DNA of 64,000 nt from Saprospira grandis DSM 2844 (GCF_000275825.1 NZ_JH719942.1:2242551-2306550), one strand, 5' to 3'. Counted from the stretch's first letter, positions 28,043 through 37,662 are shown. The notes: generated by a model from the letters alone, not told the origin. Program-made: numbers and translations.

Positions 28043-28165
28043 TTCCTTTGGCGGTTCGTCTATCAAAAAAAGCTCAAGCTCTCACAAAATGAGGCAAGCT
28101 TTGAGCGCCACAAAGTTAAACAAACTGCAGGCATTTATGTATAGCCTTTTTTCTTTCTGTTTTTT

Positions 28166-28300
28166 TGGGGCGTTACTCCTTTCAGTCGTCGAACTGCGGT
28201 CTAAAGACCTTGTTGTCGCCGCAAAGCTGCGGCGGTTACTCCCTTCGGTCGTCGAACTGCGCCCTAAAGGGCTTGTTGTCGCTTCATAGCTCGCTGCTGT
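28166..28300 (+). repeat. Partial HT head plus two tandem 48-bp modules
   Basis: GGGGC at 28166 after a T tract is followed by two copies of a module (28171-28218 and 28234-28282). Both share GTTACTCC, GTCGTCGAACTGCG and CTTGTTGTCGC. Their central hairpins are GGTCTAAAGACC and GCCCTAAAGGGC, so the stem is kept while its sequence changes. It lies upstream of R9. Confidence 0.78.
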
Positions 28301-28303
28301 TTT

Positions 28304-28440
28304 GGGGCCTCCGCCTCGCTTCGCTCGTCGGCGCTACGCTTCAGGGCTCGCAGGTCTGCTCGGCCCTGCGGCCTGACGGCCTTGGTCTGCGGCTTCGCCG
28401 CCCCCTTTCGCATCGCTAGGCCGATGCTGCGGCTTGACAG
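28304..28440 (+). repeat. HT element R9 (type I)
   Basis: Head GGCCT (28306-28310) pairs with tail AGGCC (28418-28422). The inner helix is AGGG (28343-28346) with CCCT (28403-28406). Confidence 0.85.
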
Positions 28441-28479
28441 CCGCAGCAAGAGCGGTATTGCTGCGCAATCTTTTAGATA

Positions 28480-29277
28480 TTATTGGGCCAAGGGGGGCAG
28501 CTCTTCATAGCGCCAAAGTTGGGCCGGACGATCTTCTTGGGCCTCGGAGCCAATCCAAAAGCTGGCCCGGCCATGAACGACTAAGGCTTCGGCTTGCACT
28601 AAATCATAAGAGGGAAGAATAAATTGGCCCAAAACAGCCAGGCTGTGGCTATCAAAAACCCAGAGCTCCTGCTCTTTGGCCGCCAAAACATAAAGCAACT
28701 TTTCATCTTCAGAAAGGGCCACCGCTGAAGGATGAATCAAAAAAGGGCTCAAATCAAGGAGCGGAAGATAGTCGCCATTTTTTGGCGAAAAGAGATAGAG
28801 CCCCGCCGGCGATTTGGCCGCCACCAACAATTGCTGCTTTTTGGGCCAAAAACAAAGGCCCTCATATTCTATATCGGGCGGTAGGGAAAAAGGGAGTTCT
28901 TGCCCTTTCGTTTCCTCTAGGCCAAGCTGCCAAATTCGCCCATCGGAGCGCAAAATAAAATAGCCTAGATGGGGCCAAAAGGCCAGGCCTTCATAATCGC
29001 CGGGCGGTCCCCAAGGCTGGGGAAGCGCATCAAAGGCTGGATTAAAGTTGGCGGGGTATAGGCGGCCTTCCTCATCATTGAGGGCCATGAGTTGCTGCCC
29101 ATTATCGCAAAGGCCAGAAATTTCATTTAGGGCTGGGGGCAAAACTTCTTGAACGCTAGCAAAGGGCATCATCCATTGCTGGCCGGGCAGGCGGTAGCTA
29201 GCGGGCCCCTCTTGGCAGTGGCCAAAAAGAAAAAAGCTACTGAGTAGCAGCAGGTGTTTCGGGAAGGGTATAGCCAT
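28480..29277 (-). CDS. SdiA-regulated (YjiK-like) lipoprotein
   Basis: 265 aa. The lipobox LFGHC has Cys21. The body shows the repeating beta-propeller-like pattern of the SdiA-regulated family (PPALNEISGL, ALNDEEGRLY, DYEGLAFWP, EYEGLCFWP). Its function is not established; related proteins are periplasmic or surface propellers. It overlaps the end of the small lipoprotein gene upstream by 41 bp, which points to translational coupling. Confidence 0.75.
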   Translation of the reverse strand: MAIPFPKHLLLLSSFFLFGHCQEGPASYRLPGQQWMMPFASVQEVLPPALNEISGLCDNGQQLMALNDEEGRLYPANFNPAFDALPQPWGPPGDYEGLAFWPHLGYFILRSDGRIWQLGLEETKGQELPFSLPPDIEYEGLCFWPKKQQLLVAAKSPAGLYLFSPKNGDYLPLLDLSPFLIHPSAVALSEDEKLLYVLAAKEQELWVFDSHSLAVLGQFILPSYDLVQAEALVVHGRASFWIGSEAQEDRPAQLWRYEELPPLAQ

Positions 29278-29575
29278 AATTTCGGGCAGTACTGGGGCAT
29301 TGTTTGGCCAATTCTAGCAAAAAAGCTTGCTCAAAAGCGAGGCTATCGGCAGCGGTTTTGAGTTGGCTCAAGGGATTCTCTTGGCCCATACATTCTTCCT
29401 GTTCTTTTTCTAGCTCGGCATAGAAGTCGGCTTCCATGCGGCCATTATCAACTTGGATCTTGGCCTTGGCTAGGGTTTGGCTGCAGTCGCAAAACTTTTT
29501 GGCATATTTGGCCGCAGAAGGGCCAGAAGAGCAAGCCATCAAAAGTAAAGGGAAAAAGAAAAGAGCAAGGCGCAT
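29237..29575 (-). CDS. Small lipoprotein, unknown function
   Basis: 112 aa. The lipobox LLLMAC has Cys15. The mature part has a CDC motif (KFCDCSQTL), two more cysteines and helical character. I recognise no family beyond short Cys-containing lipoproteins of Bacteroidota. It is the first gene of a two-gene unit with the SdiA-regulated lipoprotein. Confidence 0.65.
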   Translation of the reverse strand: MRLALFFFPLLLMACSSGPSAAKYAKKFCDCSQTLAKAKIQVDNGRMEADFYAELEKEQEECMGQENPLSQLKTAADSLAFEQAFLLELAKQCPSTARNYGYTLPETPAATQ

Positions 29576-29655
29576 AAGGCATCAGCTTAAAAAGTAAGAC
29601 AATGGGAAAAGGGGGATTTCTTTCTAGCAAAGAGCCAGGAGCGAAGAACGTCATC

Positions 29656-29818
29656 GGCTGAGGGATGGACAGCAGTGGCCGCAGGCCAGACCGAGCTGGC
29701 GAAGCCAGCGAAGGGCCGAGCAGACCTGCGAGCTGCGACAACCAGCCCCTAAAGGGGCGCCAGTTCGACGACCAACGGGAGTACCCAGCCCGACCCGCCT
29801 GTAGGGCGGGGCAGCCCC
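29656..29818 (-). repeat. HT element R10 (type II) with inserted module
   Basis: Head CAGCC (29812-29816) pairs with tail GGCTG (29656-29660). The inner helix is CTGC (29733-29736) with GCAG (29672-29675). A module of the 28171 type sits between head and inner helix (29735-29785), with its hairpin as GCCCCTAAAGGGGC. Confidence 0.85.
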
Positions 29819-29830
29819 AAAATAAAAACA

Positions 29831-30118
29831 TTAAGGAACGGGGTCATGTCCATGTCCTCCCCAAGGATGGCAGCGGCCAATTCGCTTAATGGTCATCCAG
29901 CCGCCTTTAAAGGGGCCATATTTTTTGATGGCTTCTAAGCCATAGGCCGAGCAAGTGGGTTGGTAGCGGCAGCTAGAGGGCAAAAAAGGCGATAAAAACT
30001 TGCGGTAGAACTGGATGAGCAGTAAAAAGATAAAGGAAAGTATAGCCGAAATCAAGCGAAAAAGCTGAATAAAGGGCCAAAATAGATAGCGCATAGCATT
30101 TTCTTTTAAAGAAGCCAT
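29831..30118 (-). CDS. yidD: Membrane protein insertion efficiency factor YidD
   Basis: 95 aa. It carries the YidD signature: an amphipathic N-terminal segment, [31 protein letters not shown], then [15 protein letters not shown] (each piece seen directly). YidD helps the YidC insertase at the inner membrane. It starts 6 bp after rnpA, in the conserved rpmH-rnpA-yidD order. A start at residue 9 (30094) is also possible. Confidence 0.93.
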   Translation of the reverse strand: MASLKENAMRYLFWPFIQLFRLISAILSFIFLLLIQFYRKFLSPFLPSSCRYQPTCSAYGLEAIKKYGPFKGGWMTIKRIGRCHPWGGHGHDPVP

Positions 30119-30124
30119 TTTTGC

Positions 30125-30526
30125 TTAAAAAGTTGCTTCTTCGGCCAATTTTTGCTGCAGGCGGCGGCGAGATTTTTCGGCAGCTTTTTGGATACTGCTT
30201 AGTGGTTCGGCTTTATGGCCCAGATAGACCCACATCATTTGCAGTTGTAGGTTTTCGTTGGGCAAGCTGGCCAGCCAATGGGGTTTATTTAGGCGGTAAG
30301 CCTCTCGCAATCGTCTTTTGAGTAAATTTCGGTCGGGGGCCTTTTTAAACTTTCGTTTGGCCACCGATACGCCCTGCAAAATAGCGGGTTCCCCCTCTGC
30401 TCTGGGCTGTAGGCGATAAAAGATGCGAATGGGGTAGCTCCCCAGCGATTGTCGAGCGGCAAAAATGGCCTGAATGGCCTTTTGCTGCTTGAGTCGTTCC
30501 TTTTTTGGAAAAGAAAAATCAGACAT
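30125..30526 (-). CDS. rnpA: Ribonuclease P protein component
   Basis: 133 aa, basic. The family motif is clear: GVSVAKRKFKKAPDRNLLKRR followed by LREAYRLNK. It binds the RNase P RNA and helps trim tRNA 5' ends. It lies just downstream of rpmH on the same strand, with a hairpin between them. Confidence 0.92.
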   Translation of the reverse strand: MSDFSFPKKERLKQQKAIQAIFAARQSLGSYPIRIFYRLQPRAEGEPAILQGVSVAKRKFKKAPDRNLLKRRLREAYRLNKPHWLASLPNENLQLQMMWVYLGHKAEPLSSIQKAAEKSRRRLQQKLAEEATF

Positions 30527-30556
30527 ATAGGGGGCTTAGGGCTACAAAAACACAAA

Positions 30557-30590
30557 ACAGCCTATCCGCTTTTGCGAATAGCTGTTCTGT
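30557..30590 (-). promoter_or_regulatory. Hairpin between rpmH and rnpA
   Basis: The imperfect stem AACAGC.TAT.CGC with GCG.ATA.GCTGTT lies between the two genes. It could adjust expression of rnpA relative to the much more abundant L34, by attenuation or processing. No strong T run follows, so full termination is doubtful. Confidence 0.45.
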
Positions 30591-30632
30591 GGTATGTATA
30601 AGAGTAAGTTATATACAAGCTTGGCGATCGGC

Positions 30633-30797
30633 TTACTTGAGCTTAGCGCGTTGGAAGTCGTCAGATACAGTTAGGCTCTTGCGTCCTTTTTTGCGACGAC
30701 GGGCTAGTACTTTACGGCCGTTTTTGCTGCTCATGCGCTTGCGGAAACCGTGCTTATTTACTCGGCGACGTCTTGAAGGTTGGTACGTACGTTTCAT
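30633..30797 (-). CDS. rpmH: 50S ribosomal protein L34
   Basis: 54 aa. Translation gives the unmistakable L34 sequence: [18 protein letters not shown], then [20 protein letters not shown] and an end AKLK. It is a small basic protein of the large subunit. It is the first gene of the rpmH-rnpA-yidD cluster, and its length is close to the usual 44-54 residues. Confidence 0.97.
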   Translation of the reverse strand: MKRTYQPSRRRRVNKHGFRKRMSSKNGRKVLARRRKKGRKSLTVSDDFQRAKLK

Positions 30798-30971
30798 GAT
30801 TCAATAACTTTTGTAATTGTTCTATGAGAATTGCCGGCTGAGCAGCGGCAATAAATTCAATAAAATGTTTGCTTTTAGCCCCTCTTTGAGCTAAAGCGAG
30901 GGCAAAAATATAAAAAATATCCCTTTTTTATAGGGCTAGTTCGCTTTTTTTCAGTGAAAAGCAGAAAAAAA

Positions 30972-32834
30972 TTAGCTATTCATAGAAAGCATGAATTCTT
31001 CATTGGTTTTGGTTCCTCTTAGATGCTTGAGCATAAAGTTCATGGCTTCATCGGTATTCATATCGGCCAGGTGTCGGCGGAGGATATACATACGGCTCAT
31101 GATCTGTTCGTCATGCAAGAGTTCTTCTCTTCGGGTAGAGGACTTGGTGAGGTCTATAGCGGGATAGACGCGTTTGTTGGCCAAGCGGCGATCGAGCTGT
31201 AGTTCCATGTTTCCAGTTCCTTTGAATTCCTCAAAGATGACTTCATCCATTCTAGAGCCCGTATCGATAAGGGCAGTGGCTAGAATAGTGAGAGAACCTC
31301 CGTTTTCGATATTTCGGGCGGCGCCAAAGAACTGTTTGGGTTTGAGTAGGGCGTTGGCCTCTACACCACCAGAAAGGACCTTACCGCTAGCGGGGGCCAC
31401 GGTATTGTGGGCACGGGCTAGGCGGGTGATCGAGTCAAGGAGAATAATTACATCATGGCCACATTCTACCATGCGCTTGGCTTTTTCGAGGACAATGCCG
31501 GCCACGCGGACATGATTTTCGGGATGGGCATCAAAGGTAGAAGAGATGACCTCTGCACGGACATTGCGCTCCATATCGGTAACTTCCTCGGGCCGTTCAT
31601 CAATCAATAGGATGATGAGATAGGCTTCGGGGTGATTGGCGGCAATAGCATTGGCGACATCTTTTAGCAGGTAGGTTTTACCTGTTTTGGGTTGGGCCAC
31701 AATGAGTCCACGCTGCCCCTTACCAATAGGCGTAAAGAGGTCAATGATGCGAGTAGAGTAGTGCTTGGGGTTCTCTTGGTCAATGATATTGAGCTTTTCG
31801 GTAGGAAAAGTCGGGCGCAAATGATCAAAAGCTACCCGGTCCTTAATATCTGCGGGGTCCCAGCCATTGATATGGCTCACTTGTAAAAGGGCAAAGTACT
31901 TTTCGCCTTCTTTGGGCGGGCGAATCGTTCCCTGAATGCTATCTCCTGTGCGTAGGCCCAATAATTTGACCTGTGAAGGAGAAACGTAAATATCGTCGGG
32001 AGAAGGCAGGTAGTTATAATCTGGAGAGCGCAAAAAGCCAAAGCCATCAGGCGTCATCTCCAAAACTCCACCCCCTTCAATTACGCCATCTAGCTCTACA
32101 CTAAAGGCCTTTTTGCGAGCATACTTACGATCTTTACGCTCGTTTTCGTTCCGCTCTTGGTTTTGGCGGCTGTAGCGCTTACGGTCTTGAGGCTGCTCGT
32201 TTTGTTCTCTGTCTTGAGGCTCTCTTTTGTTATTTCGCTGTTCTCTGGGAGCTCTTTCTTGAGGTTCCCTTTTGTTGTCGCGTTGGTTTCTGTTGTTGTC
32301 TCTGTCCTGAGGCTCTCTTTTGTTATTTCGCTGTTCTTTAGGAGCTCTTTCTTGAGGCTCTCTTTTGTTGTCGCGTTGGTTTCTGTTGTTGTCTCTGTCC
32401 TGAGGCTCTCTTTTATTATTACGCTGTTCTCTGGGAGCCCTTTTGTTGTTATTTCGAGGCTGACGCTTTTCTTCTTGAGGCTCCTCCTTTTTTTCTGTAG
32501 CTTCTTCTTTAGTTAGCTCTTCTGCTTGAGGAGTTTCTACTTTCTTTTTGGGAGGGCGGCCACGGCGCTTGGGCTGAGGCTTTTCGGCCTCTTTGTCTTC
32601 CACTTCTTTTTTATTAGTCGTTTTGCGGCCTTTGGCAGGCGCCTTTTTCTGGGGCTCCTCTTTTTTCTCTTCTTTAGGAGCAGGGGGCACACCGCCATGG
32701 ATGGCTTGGGCGTCTAGAATTTTATAAATGAGCTCCTTTTTGGGGAGACGCTTATAGCTTTTTACCTGCAACCGCTCCGCAATATCGCGCAATTGAGGCA
32801 CCAACATTTCATTGAGTTGAAGGATGTTGTACAT
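30972..32834 (-). CDS. rho: Transcription termination factor Rho
   Basis: About 620 aa from the start at 32834 ([11 protein letters not shown]), chosen because the Rho N-terminal fold begins there; the ORF is open a further 66 bp upstream. Residues 1-45 are Rho_N. Residues about 50-250 are a disordered basic insert rich in Arg, Asn, Lys and Gln, with a repeat near 29 aa ([20 protein letters not shown]). The RNA-binding domain follows ([15 protein letters not shown]), then the motor with Walker A QPKTGKT and [13 protein letters not shown]. The hexamer ends transcription at Rho sites. Long inserts are known in Bacteroidota Rho proteins. Confidence 0.95.
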   Translation of the reverse strand: MYNILQLNEMLVPQLRDIAERLQVKSYKRLPKKELIYKILDAQAIHGGVPPAPKEEKKEEPQKKAPAKGRKTTNKKEVEDKEAEKPQPKRRGRPPKKKVETPQAEELTKEEATEKKEEPQEEKRQPRNNNKRAPREQRNNKREPQDRDNNRNQRDNKREPQERAPKEQRNNKREPQDRDNNRNQRDNKREPQERAPREQRNNKREPQDREQNEQPQDRKRYSRQNQERNENERKDRKYARKKAFSVELDGVIEGGGVLEMTPDGFGFLRSPDYNYLPSPDDIYVSPSQVKLLGLRTGDSIQGTIRPPKEGEKYFALLQVSHINGWDPADIKDRVAFDHLRPTFPTEKLNIIDQENPKHYSTRIIDLFTPIGKGQRGLIVAQPKTGKTYLLKDVANAIAANHPEAYLIILLIDERPEEVTDMERNVRAEVISSTFDAHPENHVRVAGIVLEKAKRMVECGHDVIILLDSITRLARAHNTVAPASGKVLSGGVEANALLKPKQFFGAARNIENGGSLTILATALIDTGSRMDEVIFEEFKGTGNMELQLDRRLANKRVYPAIDLTKSSTRREELLHDEQIMSRMYILRRHLADMNTDEAMNFMLKHLRGTKTNEEFMLSMNS

Positions 32835-33184
32835 GTAGTCGTAAATTAGAATTGAAATAGTAGGTAGTTCTATAGCCACAGTCAGACCATCTACAAGCAA
32901 TTGCTTTCTGCTCGCCCAAGGTGCATAGAATTAACTGATAAGCTGAAGTAGCCTCAGCTAAATGCATTTTACATCAAATAAGTGGACTGTAACTATCAAA
33001 ATGAAGGGAGCTATCAAACAGGCAGTAGTTTAACCAAATTGGTTTTGCATTTTATCATCTTGCAAATAGCTGCGCTGAATGAGCCCGATAGATATAGGTA
33101 GGAAATGAAGCAATTAGATATAGGGCTTCTTGCTTTGTAGACGACAAATTTACACTTTAATTTTAAATTTCAAATACTATCTTT
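32835..33184. other. rho upstream region
   Basis: 350 bp between the rho start and the IS5 end. It is AT-rich and holds no gene I can support. It includes the ORF extension of rho to 32900 and probably the rho promoter and leader. I see no clear -33/-7 pair. Confidence 0.5.
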
Positions 33185-34114
33185 GAGCTTGTTTAAATTT
33201 TTTAGTCAGCAGCTAGACTAAGGCAAAAAAAAATGCTGCAAAGCGCTTATTATTGTTGATTACGACAAAAACAAAAAAAGGCTTTGCAACATGGTTGTGA
33301 ATTTATCAAAAGAATTTATTACGGAAAAAATATTAGCATTTTTTCCCGAAAAAAAATTGGCTCGAAAAACCAAAGCGCCTCTGTGGCAAATTGTTAAAGC
33401 GATAATTTATAGGCTTAAAACAGGTTGTCAGTGGAGAGAATTACCGATACAATCTTTTTTTGACGAAGTTCTAATTTGCTGGCAAACAGTATATTACTAC
33501 TTCAATAGCTGGTCCGAGTCTGGTATTTGGCAAAAAGTGTGGATCCAATTTCTAGCCCATGAAAAATCTTGTTTAGATTTATCTAGTATACAGCTTGACG
33601 GAAGTCATACCCCAGCGAAAAGAGGGGGCGAAGCTGTGGGTTATCAGGGCCGAAAAAAGTCCAAAACCACAAATGCTCTCTTTCTCACAGATAAAAATGG
33701 GCTGCCAATCGCTATGTCTCCGCCTTTTGCGGGAAACCATAATGATTTGTTTGAAATCGAGAGTCATTTCCAAAAAATGCTTGCCGATCTGCAGCTTTCA
33801 GACATCTCTCCTGATGGTTTATTTATGAATGCTGATGCAGGGTTTGATAGCAAAAAACTTAGAGAAAACTGCCAAAAAATGGGCATTATCCCTAATATTG
33901 ACCACAACAAAAGAAATAGAAAAAAAGCTTATTATCAAGATATTATAGATGAGGAACTTTACAAAGAACGCTTTTCTGTTGAGCGAACTAACGCATGGAT
34001 TGACGCATTCAAAATTTTACTCATTCGTTTTGAAAGAAAAGCCGACAACTGGGCGAGTCTACACTATTTAGCCTTTATACTTATTTTCCTAAAACGAAAT
34101 TTTTAAACAAACTC
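33185..34114 (+). mobile_element. IS5-family insertion sequence
   Basis: 930 bp. Imperfect terminal inverted repeats: left GAGCTTGTTTAAATTTTT (33185 on), right complement GAGTTTGTTTAAAAATTT (ending 34114). Both flanks have TTT (33182-33184, 34115-34117), fitting a 3-bp target duplication, though in AT-rich DNA this is weak. One intact transposase gene fills it. It sits between divergent rho and serS. Confidence 0.85.
33291..34106 (+). CDS. IS5-family transposase
   Basis: 271 aa. An N-terminal DUF4096-like part (WQIVKAIIYRLKTGCQWRELP) is followed by the DDE core: Asp103 (LDGSHTP), Asp182 (NADAGFD) and Glu231 (SVERTNAW). The GYQGRKKSKTTNA stretch is typical of the group. The ORF is complete and not frameshifted, so the enzyme may be active. 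Its base composition is more AT-rich than the neighbours, as for a transferred element. Confidence 0.92.
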   Translation: MVVNLSKEFITEKILAFFPEKKLARKTKAPLWQIVKAIIYRLKTGCQWRELPIQSFFDEVLICWQTVYYYFNSWSESGIWQKVWIQFLAHEKSCLDLSSIQLDGSHTPAKRGGEAVGYQGRKKSKTTNALFLTDKNGLPIAMSPPFAGNHNDLFEIESHFQKMLADLQLSDISPDGLFMNADAGFDSKKLRENCQKMGIIPNIDHNKRNRKKAYYQDIIDEELYKERFSVERTNAWIDAFKILLIRFERKADNWASLHYLAFILIFLKRNF

Positions 34115-34264
34115 TTTGTGAAAAGCGCCTTTTATCCACTCCTAAAGCAGTTGTTTATCTTCTGTCTGAATAAATAGACGCTAAAATTACTTGGCCTTGG
34201 CCCCTTTATTGTAGCCGCTGCCACTCATTTGACAATAACCATTTTACCTACATAAATTAGCTTT

Positions 34265-35548
34265 ATGTTAGCCGTTCAGTTTATTCGCGAAAATCGCGAG
34301 AAAGTGCTCAGAAGCCTCAAAATTAGAAGCTTTGAGCCCCTCAACATCTTAGATGATATTTTGGCCGCCGATGACCTACGCCGTAGCCTCCAACAAGATC
34401 TAGACGCTCAAAGAGCAGAACTAAAGTCCATCTCTAGCCAAATTGGCCAGCTGATGCGCAAAGGAGAAAAAGCCGCCGCAGAAGAGGCCAAGTCCCAAAC
34501 GGCTGGCATCAAAAGTCGTATTCACGAGCTAGAACAACTTAGCCGCGATAATGCAGAACGCCTAGAAGAACTGCTCCTGCAGGTCCCTAACTGTGCCCAC
34601 GAAACAGTGCCCGCCGGAAAATGTGACCTAGATAATGTGGTGGAAAGAGAATGGAAAAAGGACCTTCCAAAACTTCCCGAAGATGCTAAACCCCACTGGG
34701 AACTCGCTCAAGAATATAGCTTAATCGACTTTGAAACTGGGGCCAAAATTACTGGCGCAGGCTTCCCGCTCTATACCGGTATGGGCGCCAAACTCCAAAG
34801 AGCACTCATCAACTTCTTTCTCGATGAGGCCGATAAAGCAGGCTACCGAGAGTTCCTTCCCCCACATCTAGTCAATGAGGCTAGCGCCCGTGGCACTGGC
34901 CAATTGCCCGATAAGGACGGCCAAATGTATCATGCTACAGCCGATAATCTCTACCTGATCCCCACCGCCGAGGTGCCCCTCACCAATATTTACCGAGATG
35001 TGATTTTGGCCGAGGATGATTTCCCGATCTGCCTAACGGGCTATACCCCCTGCTTCCGCCGCGAAGCTGGCTCTTATGGCGCCCACGTACGTGGCCTCAA
35101 CCGCCTTCATCAGTTCGATAAGGTGGAAATCGTTCGCCTAGAACATCCCGAACGCTCTTATCAAGCCCTAGAGGAAATGTGCGCCCATGTAGAAGGCCTG
35201 CTCGCTAAATTAGAACTGCCTTTCCGTACACTCCGCCTCTGTGGTGGCGACCTCGGCTTTGCCGCCGCTCTCACTATTGATTTTGAAACTTATTCTGCCG
35301 CTCAAGATCGCTGGCTAGAGGTGAGCTCGGTCTCTAATTTTGAGGAGTTCCAAGCCAACCGCCTCAAGCTCCGCTACCGCCCCAATGAGGGCAAGGGAAC
35401 GATCCAAGCGCATACACTCAATGGCTCTGCCCTGGCCCTGCCCCGCATTTTGGCCACGATCCTAGAAAATAACCAATGCGAAGAGGGAATCCACATTCCT
35501 AAGGCTTTGCAAGGCTACCTGGGCGGCCGTACAATGATTACTAAGTAG
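34265..35548 (+). CDS. serS: Serine-tRNA ligase
   Basis: 427 aa. It charges tRNA-Ser. An N-terminal two-helix arm (about 30-110) is followed by the class II core: motif 2 CFRREAGSYG and motif 3 NGSALALPRILATILENNQ. TAEVPLTN is also present. The length is normal. The IS5 element lies only 150 bp upstream, so its promoter is squeezed into or next to that gap. Confidence 0.97.
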   Translation: MLAVQFIRENREKVLRSLKIRSFEPLNILDDILAADDLRRSLQQDLDAQRAELKSISSQIGQLMRKGEKAAAEEAKSQTAGIKSRIHELEQLSRDNAERLEELLLQVPNCAHETVPAGKCDLDNVVEREWKKDLPKLPEDAKPHWELAQEYSLIDFETGAKITGAGFPLYTGMGAKLQRALINFFLDEADKAGYREFLPPHLVNEASARGTGQLPDKDGQMYHATADNLYLIPTAEVPLTNIYRDVILAEDDFPICLTGYTPCFRREAGSYGAHVRGLNRLHQFDKVEIVRLEHPERSYQALEEMCAHVEGLLAKLELPFRTLRLCGGDLGFAAALTIDFETYSAAQDRWLEVSSVSNFEEFQANRLKLRYRPNEGKGTIQAHTLNGSALALPRILATILENNQCEEGIHIPKALQGYLGGRTMITK

Positions 35549-35554
35549 TTATTT

Positions 35555-35605
35555 TTGGGGCCTCCCGCCTGCGGCGGGCGCTCCGCGCCCTGCAAAACCG
35601 CAAAC
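35555..35605 (+). repeat. HT element R11, truncated (type I head)
   Basis: Only the T tract, GGGGCCT and the head hairpin CCCGCC...GGCGGG remain, followed by a short CGCGCCCTGCAAAACC tail-like piece. It directly follows serS. Confidence 0.75.
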
Positions 35606-35619
35606 CGCTAAGAAAATAA

Positions 35620-35646
35620 TAAGAGGGCCCTGGCCCTCTTTTTTTA
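35620..35646 (+). terminator. serS terminator
   Basis: The stem AAGAGGG...CCCTCTT is followed by T7. It lies downstream of the truncated HT copy, so R11 would be in the serS 3' UTR. Confidence 0.8.
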
Positions 35647-35671
35647 TGCCGAAAAAGTTTTTCTTTAAGTC

Positions 35672-36478
35672 ATGAATAAAACAGAACTAAAGCAAATTGC
35701 CGCGGCCCTAAAAAGGGCCCTGCCCCAATGGGGACAGTTTATGCTGGAGGAAATCCAAAAGGTCCAAACTAAGGATGTACTCACTAAAGACCTCAATAGC
35801 TTGGTCAGTTATGTGGACCAAGAGGTAGAAAATCGCATTATTAAGTTGGCCCAATCCCTACTCCCTCAAGCAAATTTTATTGCCGAGGAGTCTGGCCAAA
35901 AACAAAGCGATAGCCCCTGGCGCTGGATCATTGACCCCCTAGACGGAACGACCAACTATTTGCACCAACTTCCCTTTTTCTCTATTAGTATTGCCCTGCA
36001 ATATGAAGAGAAAACCGTTTTGGGAATGGTCTATGAACCCAATAGAAAGGAGTTGTTCTGGGCCATTCAGGGTGAAGGCGCCTACCTAAATAAACAGCCC
36101 TTGCTGCTTAGCCAAAAGCCAGCCGCCCTGAGCGATAGCCTCCTGGCTACGGGCTTTCCCTATTATGATTTTGAGCAAACAAAGGCTTATCTGGCCCTTC
36201 TGGGCGAGCTGATGCCCGCCTGCCGTGGTCTGCGCCGCTGCGGCTCGGCCGCCTTAGATTTGGCCTATACAGCTGCTGGCCGCTTTGGGGGATTCTATGA
36301 ATATAGCCTAGCCCCCTGGGATGTAGCCGCAGGCGCATTTTTGGTCCAAGAAGCTGGCGGCTTTGTTTGCGACTTTTCTGGCCAAAATGATTATCTTTTT
36401 GGGCGAGAAATTTTGGCCGGCCAAAAAGGACTGCAAAGCATCCTTTTAAGCAAAATTCAAAAGCATTTTAAGGCTTAG
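35672..36478 (+). CDS. Inositol monophosphatase family protein
   Basis: 268 aa. The metal-site motif DPLDGTTNY and the second motif WDVAAGAFLVQEAGG are present, with an EE pair earlier (AEESGQ). Such proteins remove phosphate from inositol phosphates or, in some cases, from 3'-phosphoadenosine 5'-phosphate (CysQ-type). Sequence alone does not decide the substrate; the SuhB-like type is the default. It lies alone between two repeat blocks. Confidence 0.88.
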   Translation: MNKTELKQIAAALKRALPQWGQFMLEEIQKVQTKDVLTKDLNSLVSYVDQEVENRIIKLAQSLLPQANFIAEESGQKQSDSPWRWIIDPLDGTTNYLHQLPFFSISIALQYEEKTVLGMVYEPNRKELFWAIQGEGAYLNKQPLLLSQKPAALSDSLLATGFPYYDFEQTKAYLALLGELMPACRGLRRCGSAALDLAYTAAGRFGGFYEYSLAPWDVAAGAFLVQEAGGFVCDFSGQNDYLFGREILAGQKGLQSILLSKIQKHFKA

Positions 36479-36504
36479 CCAAAGAAGTTAGTATCTTGAT
36501 GGTC

Positions 36505-36668
36505 CAAATTATACAGCTAGAGGCGAGCGAAGCGAGCCGGCTGAGGGATGGAAAAGGGGGGCGCAAAGCGCCAGACCAAGCAAAATGAGCAAAGCGAATT
36601 TTGCGAAGGGCCGAGCAGACTTGCGAGCCCTGACACAGCCCGACCCGACCGCAGGAAGGGGCAGCCCC
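36505..36668 (-). repeat. HT element R12 (type II)
   Basis: Head CAGCC (36662-36666) pairs with tail GGCTG (36539-36543). The inner helix is CCCT (36628-36631) with AGGG (36555-36558). The head ends 32 bp before the moxR start. Confidence 0.86.
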
Positions 36669-36699
36669 AAAACAAAAAAAAGAACGCTAAAATAGAACT

Positions 36700-37662
36700 A
36701 TGAATTATAAGGATGATGTAGAAGCACTGGAGGCCTTGGCCCAGGCTTACCGAGATTTGCGCCAAGAAATTGGAAAAGTGATTGTGGGCCAAGATGAAGT
36801 GGTCAAATCAGTCTTGATTTCGCTCTTTTGCGATGGATATAGCCTGCTGGTTGGGGTGCCTGGCCTAGCCAAAACCCTCTTGGTTAATACCATTTCTAAG
36901 GTGTTGGACCTGCAATTTAACCGCATTCAGTTTACGCCCGATTTGATGCCCTCAGATATTACTGGGGCCGAAATTATGGACGAACACCGCAATTTTACCT
37001 TTTCTAAAGGGCCCCTTTTTACCAATATTTTGCTAGCCGATGAGATTAACCGAACCCCACCCAAAACACAGGCGGCCCTGCTAGAAGCTATGCAAGAACG
37101 CTCGGTGACCGTGGGAGGGGTGAGCTATAAGTTGCCTAAACCCTTTTTGGTCTTGGCCACCCAAAACCCCATTGAGCAGGAGGGAACTTACCCCTTGCCC
37201 GAGGCCCAACTCGACCGCTTTATGTTTAATATTGTGCTGGATTATCCCACTTATGAACAAGAGGTGCAGATTGTGAAAAATACCACTTCTGGCCAAAAAG
37301 TAGAGCTAAAAGGCGTGGTTTCTGCCGAGCAAATCGTCTTTTTCCAACAACTAATTCGCAAAATTCATATTGCCGATAATGTGCTGGAATATGCCGTGGG
37401 ACTGACCAATAAAACTCGCCCAGGCACCGCCATGGCCACCGATAAAGTTAATAATTATATCTCTTGGGGCGCTGGACCAAGGGCCTCGCAGTTTTTGGTG
37501 CTCGGCGCCAAATGTCATGCCGCCATCAACGGAAAATACTCTCCCGATAAATCTGATGTGCAGGCCGTAGCACCCTATATTTTGCGCCACCGGGTGGTCC
37601 GAAACTATAAGGCAGAGGCGGAAGGCATCACGATCGAGCAGATTATTCAAAGCTTATTCTAG
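36700..37662 (+). CDS. MoxR family AAA+ ATPase
   Basis: 320 aa. AAA_3 ATPase with Walker A GVPGLAKT, Walker B LLADEINR, sensor 1 LATQNPIEQEGTYPLPEAQLD and the arginine region LDRF. MoxR proteins act as chaperones, usually with a VWA/DUF58 partner gene. No such partner follows; an alpha/beta hydrolase gene starts 4 bp later instead, so the two are almost certainly one operon. Confidence 0.92.
   Translation: MNYKDDVEALEALAQAYRDLRQEIGKVIVGQDEVVKSVLISLFCDGYSLLVGVPGLAKTLLVNTISKVLDLQFNRIQFTPDLMPSDITGAEIMDEHRNFTFSKGPLFTNILLADEINRTPPKTQAALLEAMQERSVTVGGVSYKLPKPFLVLATQNPIEQEGTYPLPEAQLDRFMFNIVLDYPTYEQEVQIVKNTTSGQKVELKGVVSAEQIVFFQQLIRKIHIADNVLEYAVGLTNKTRPGTAMATDKVNNYISWGAGPRASQFLVLGAKCHAAINGKYSPDKSDVQAVAPYILRHRVVRNYKAEAEGITIEQIIQSLF

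Noticed and set aside
28042-28066. Longer start for the glucosaminidase gene
   Set aside because: The extra residues (MIDEPPKE) come before a perfect signal peptide, so the inner start is preferred.
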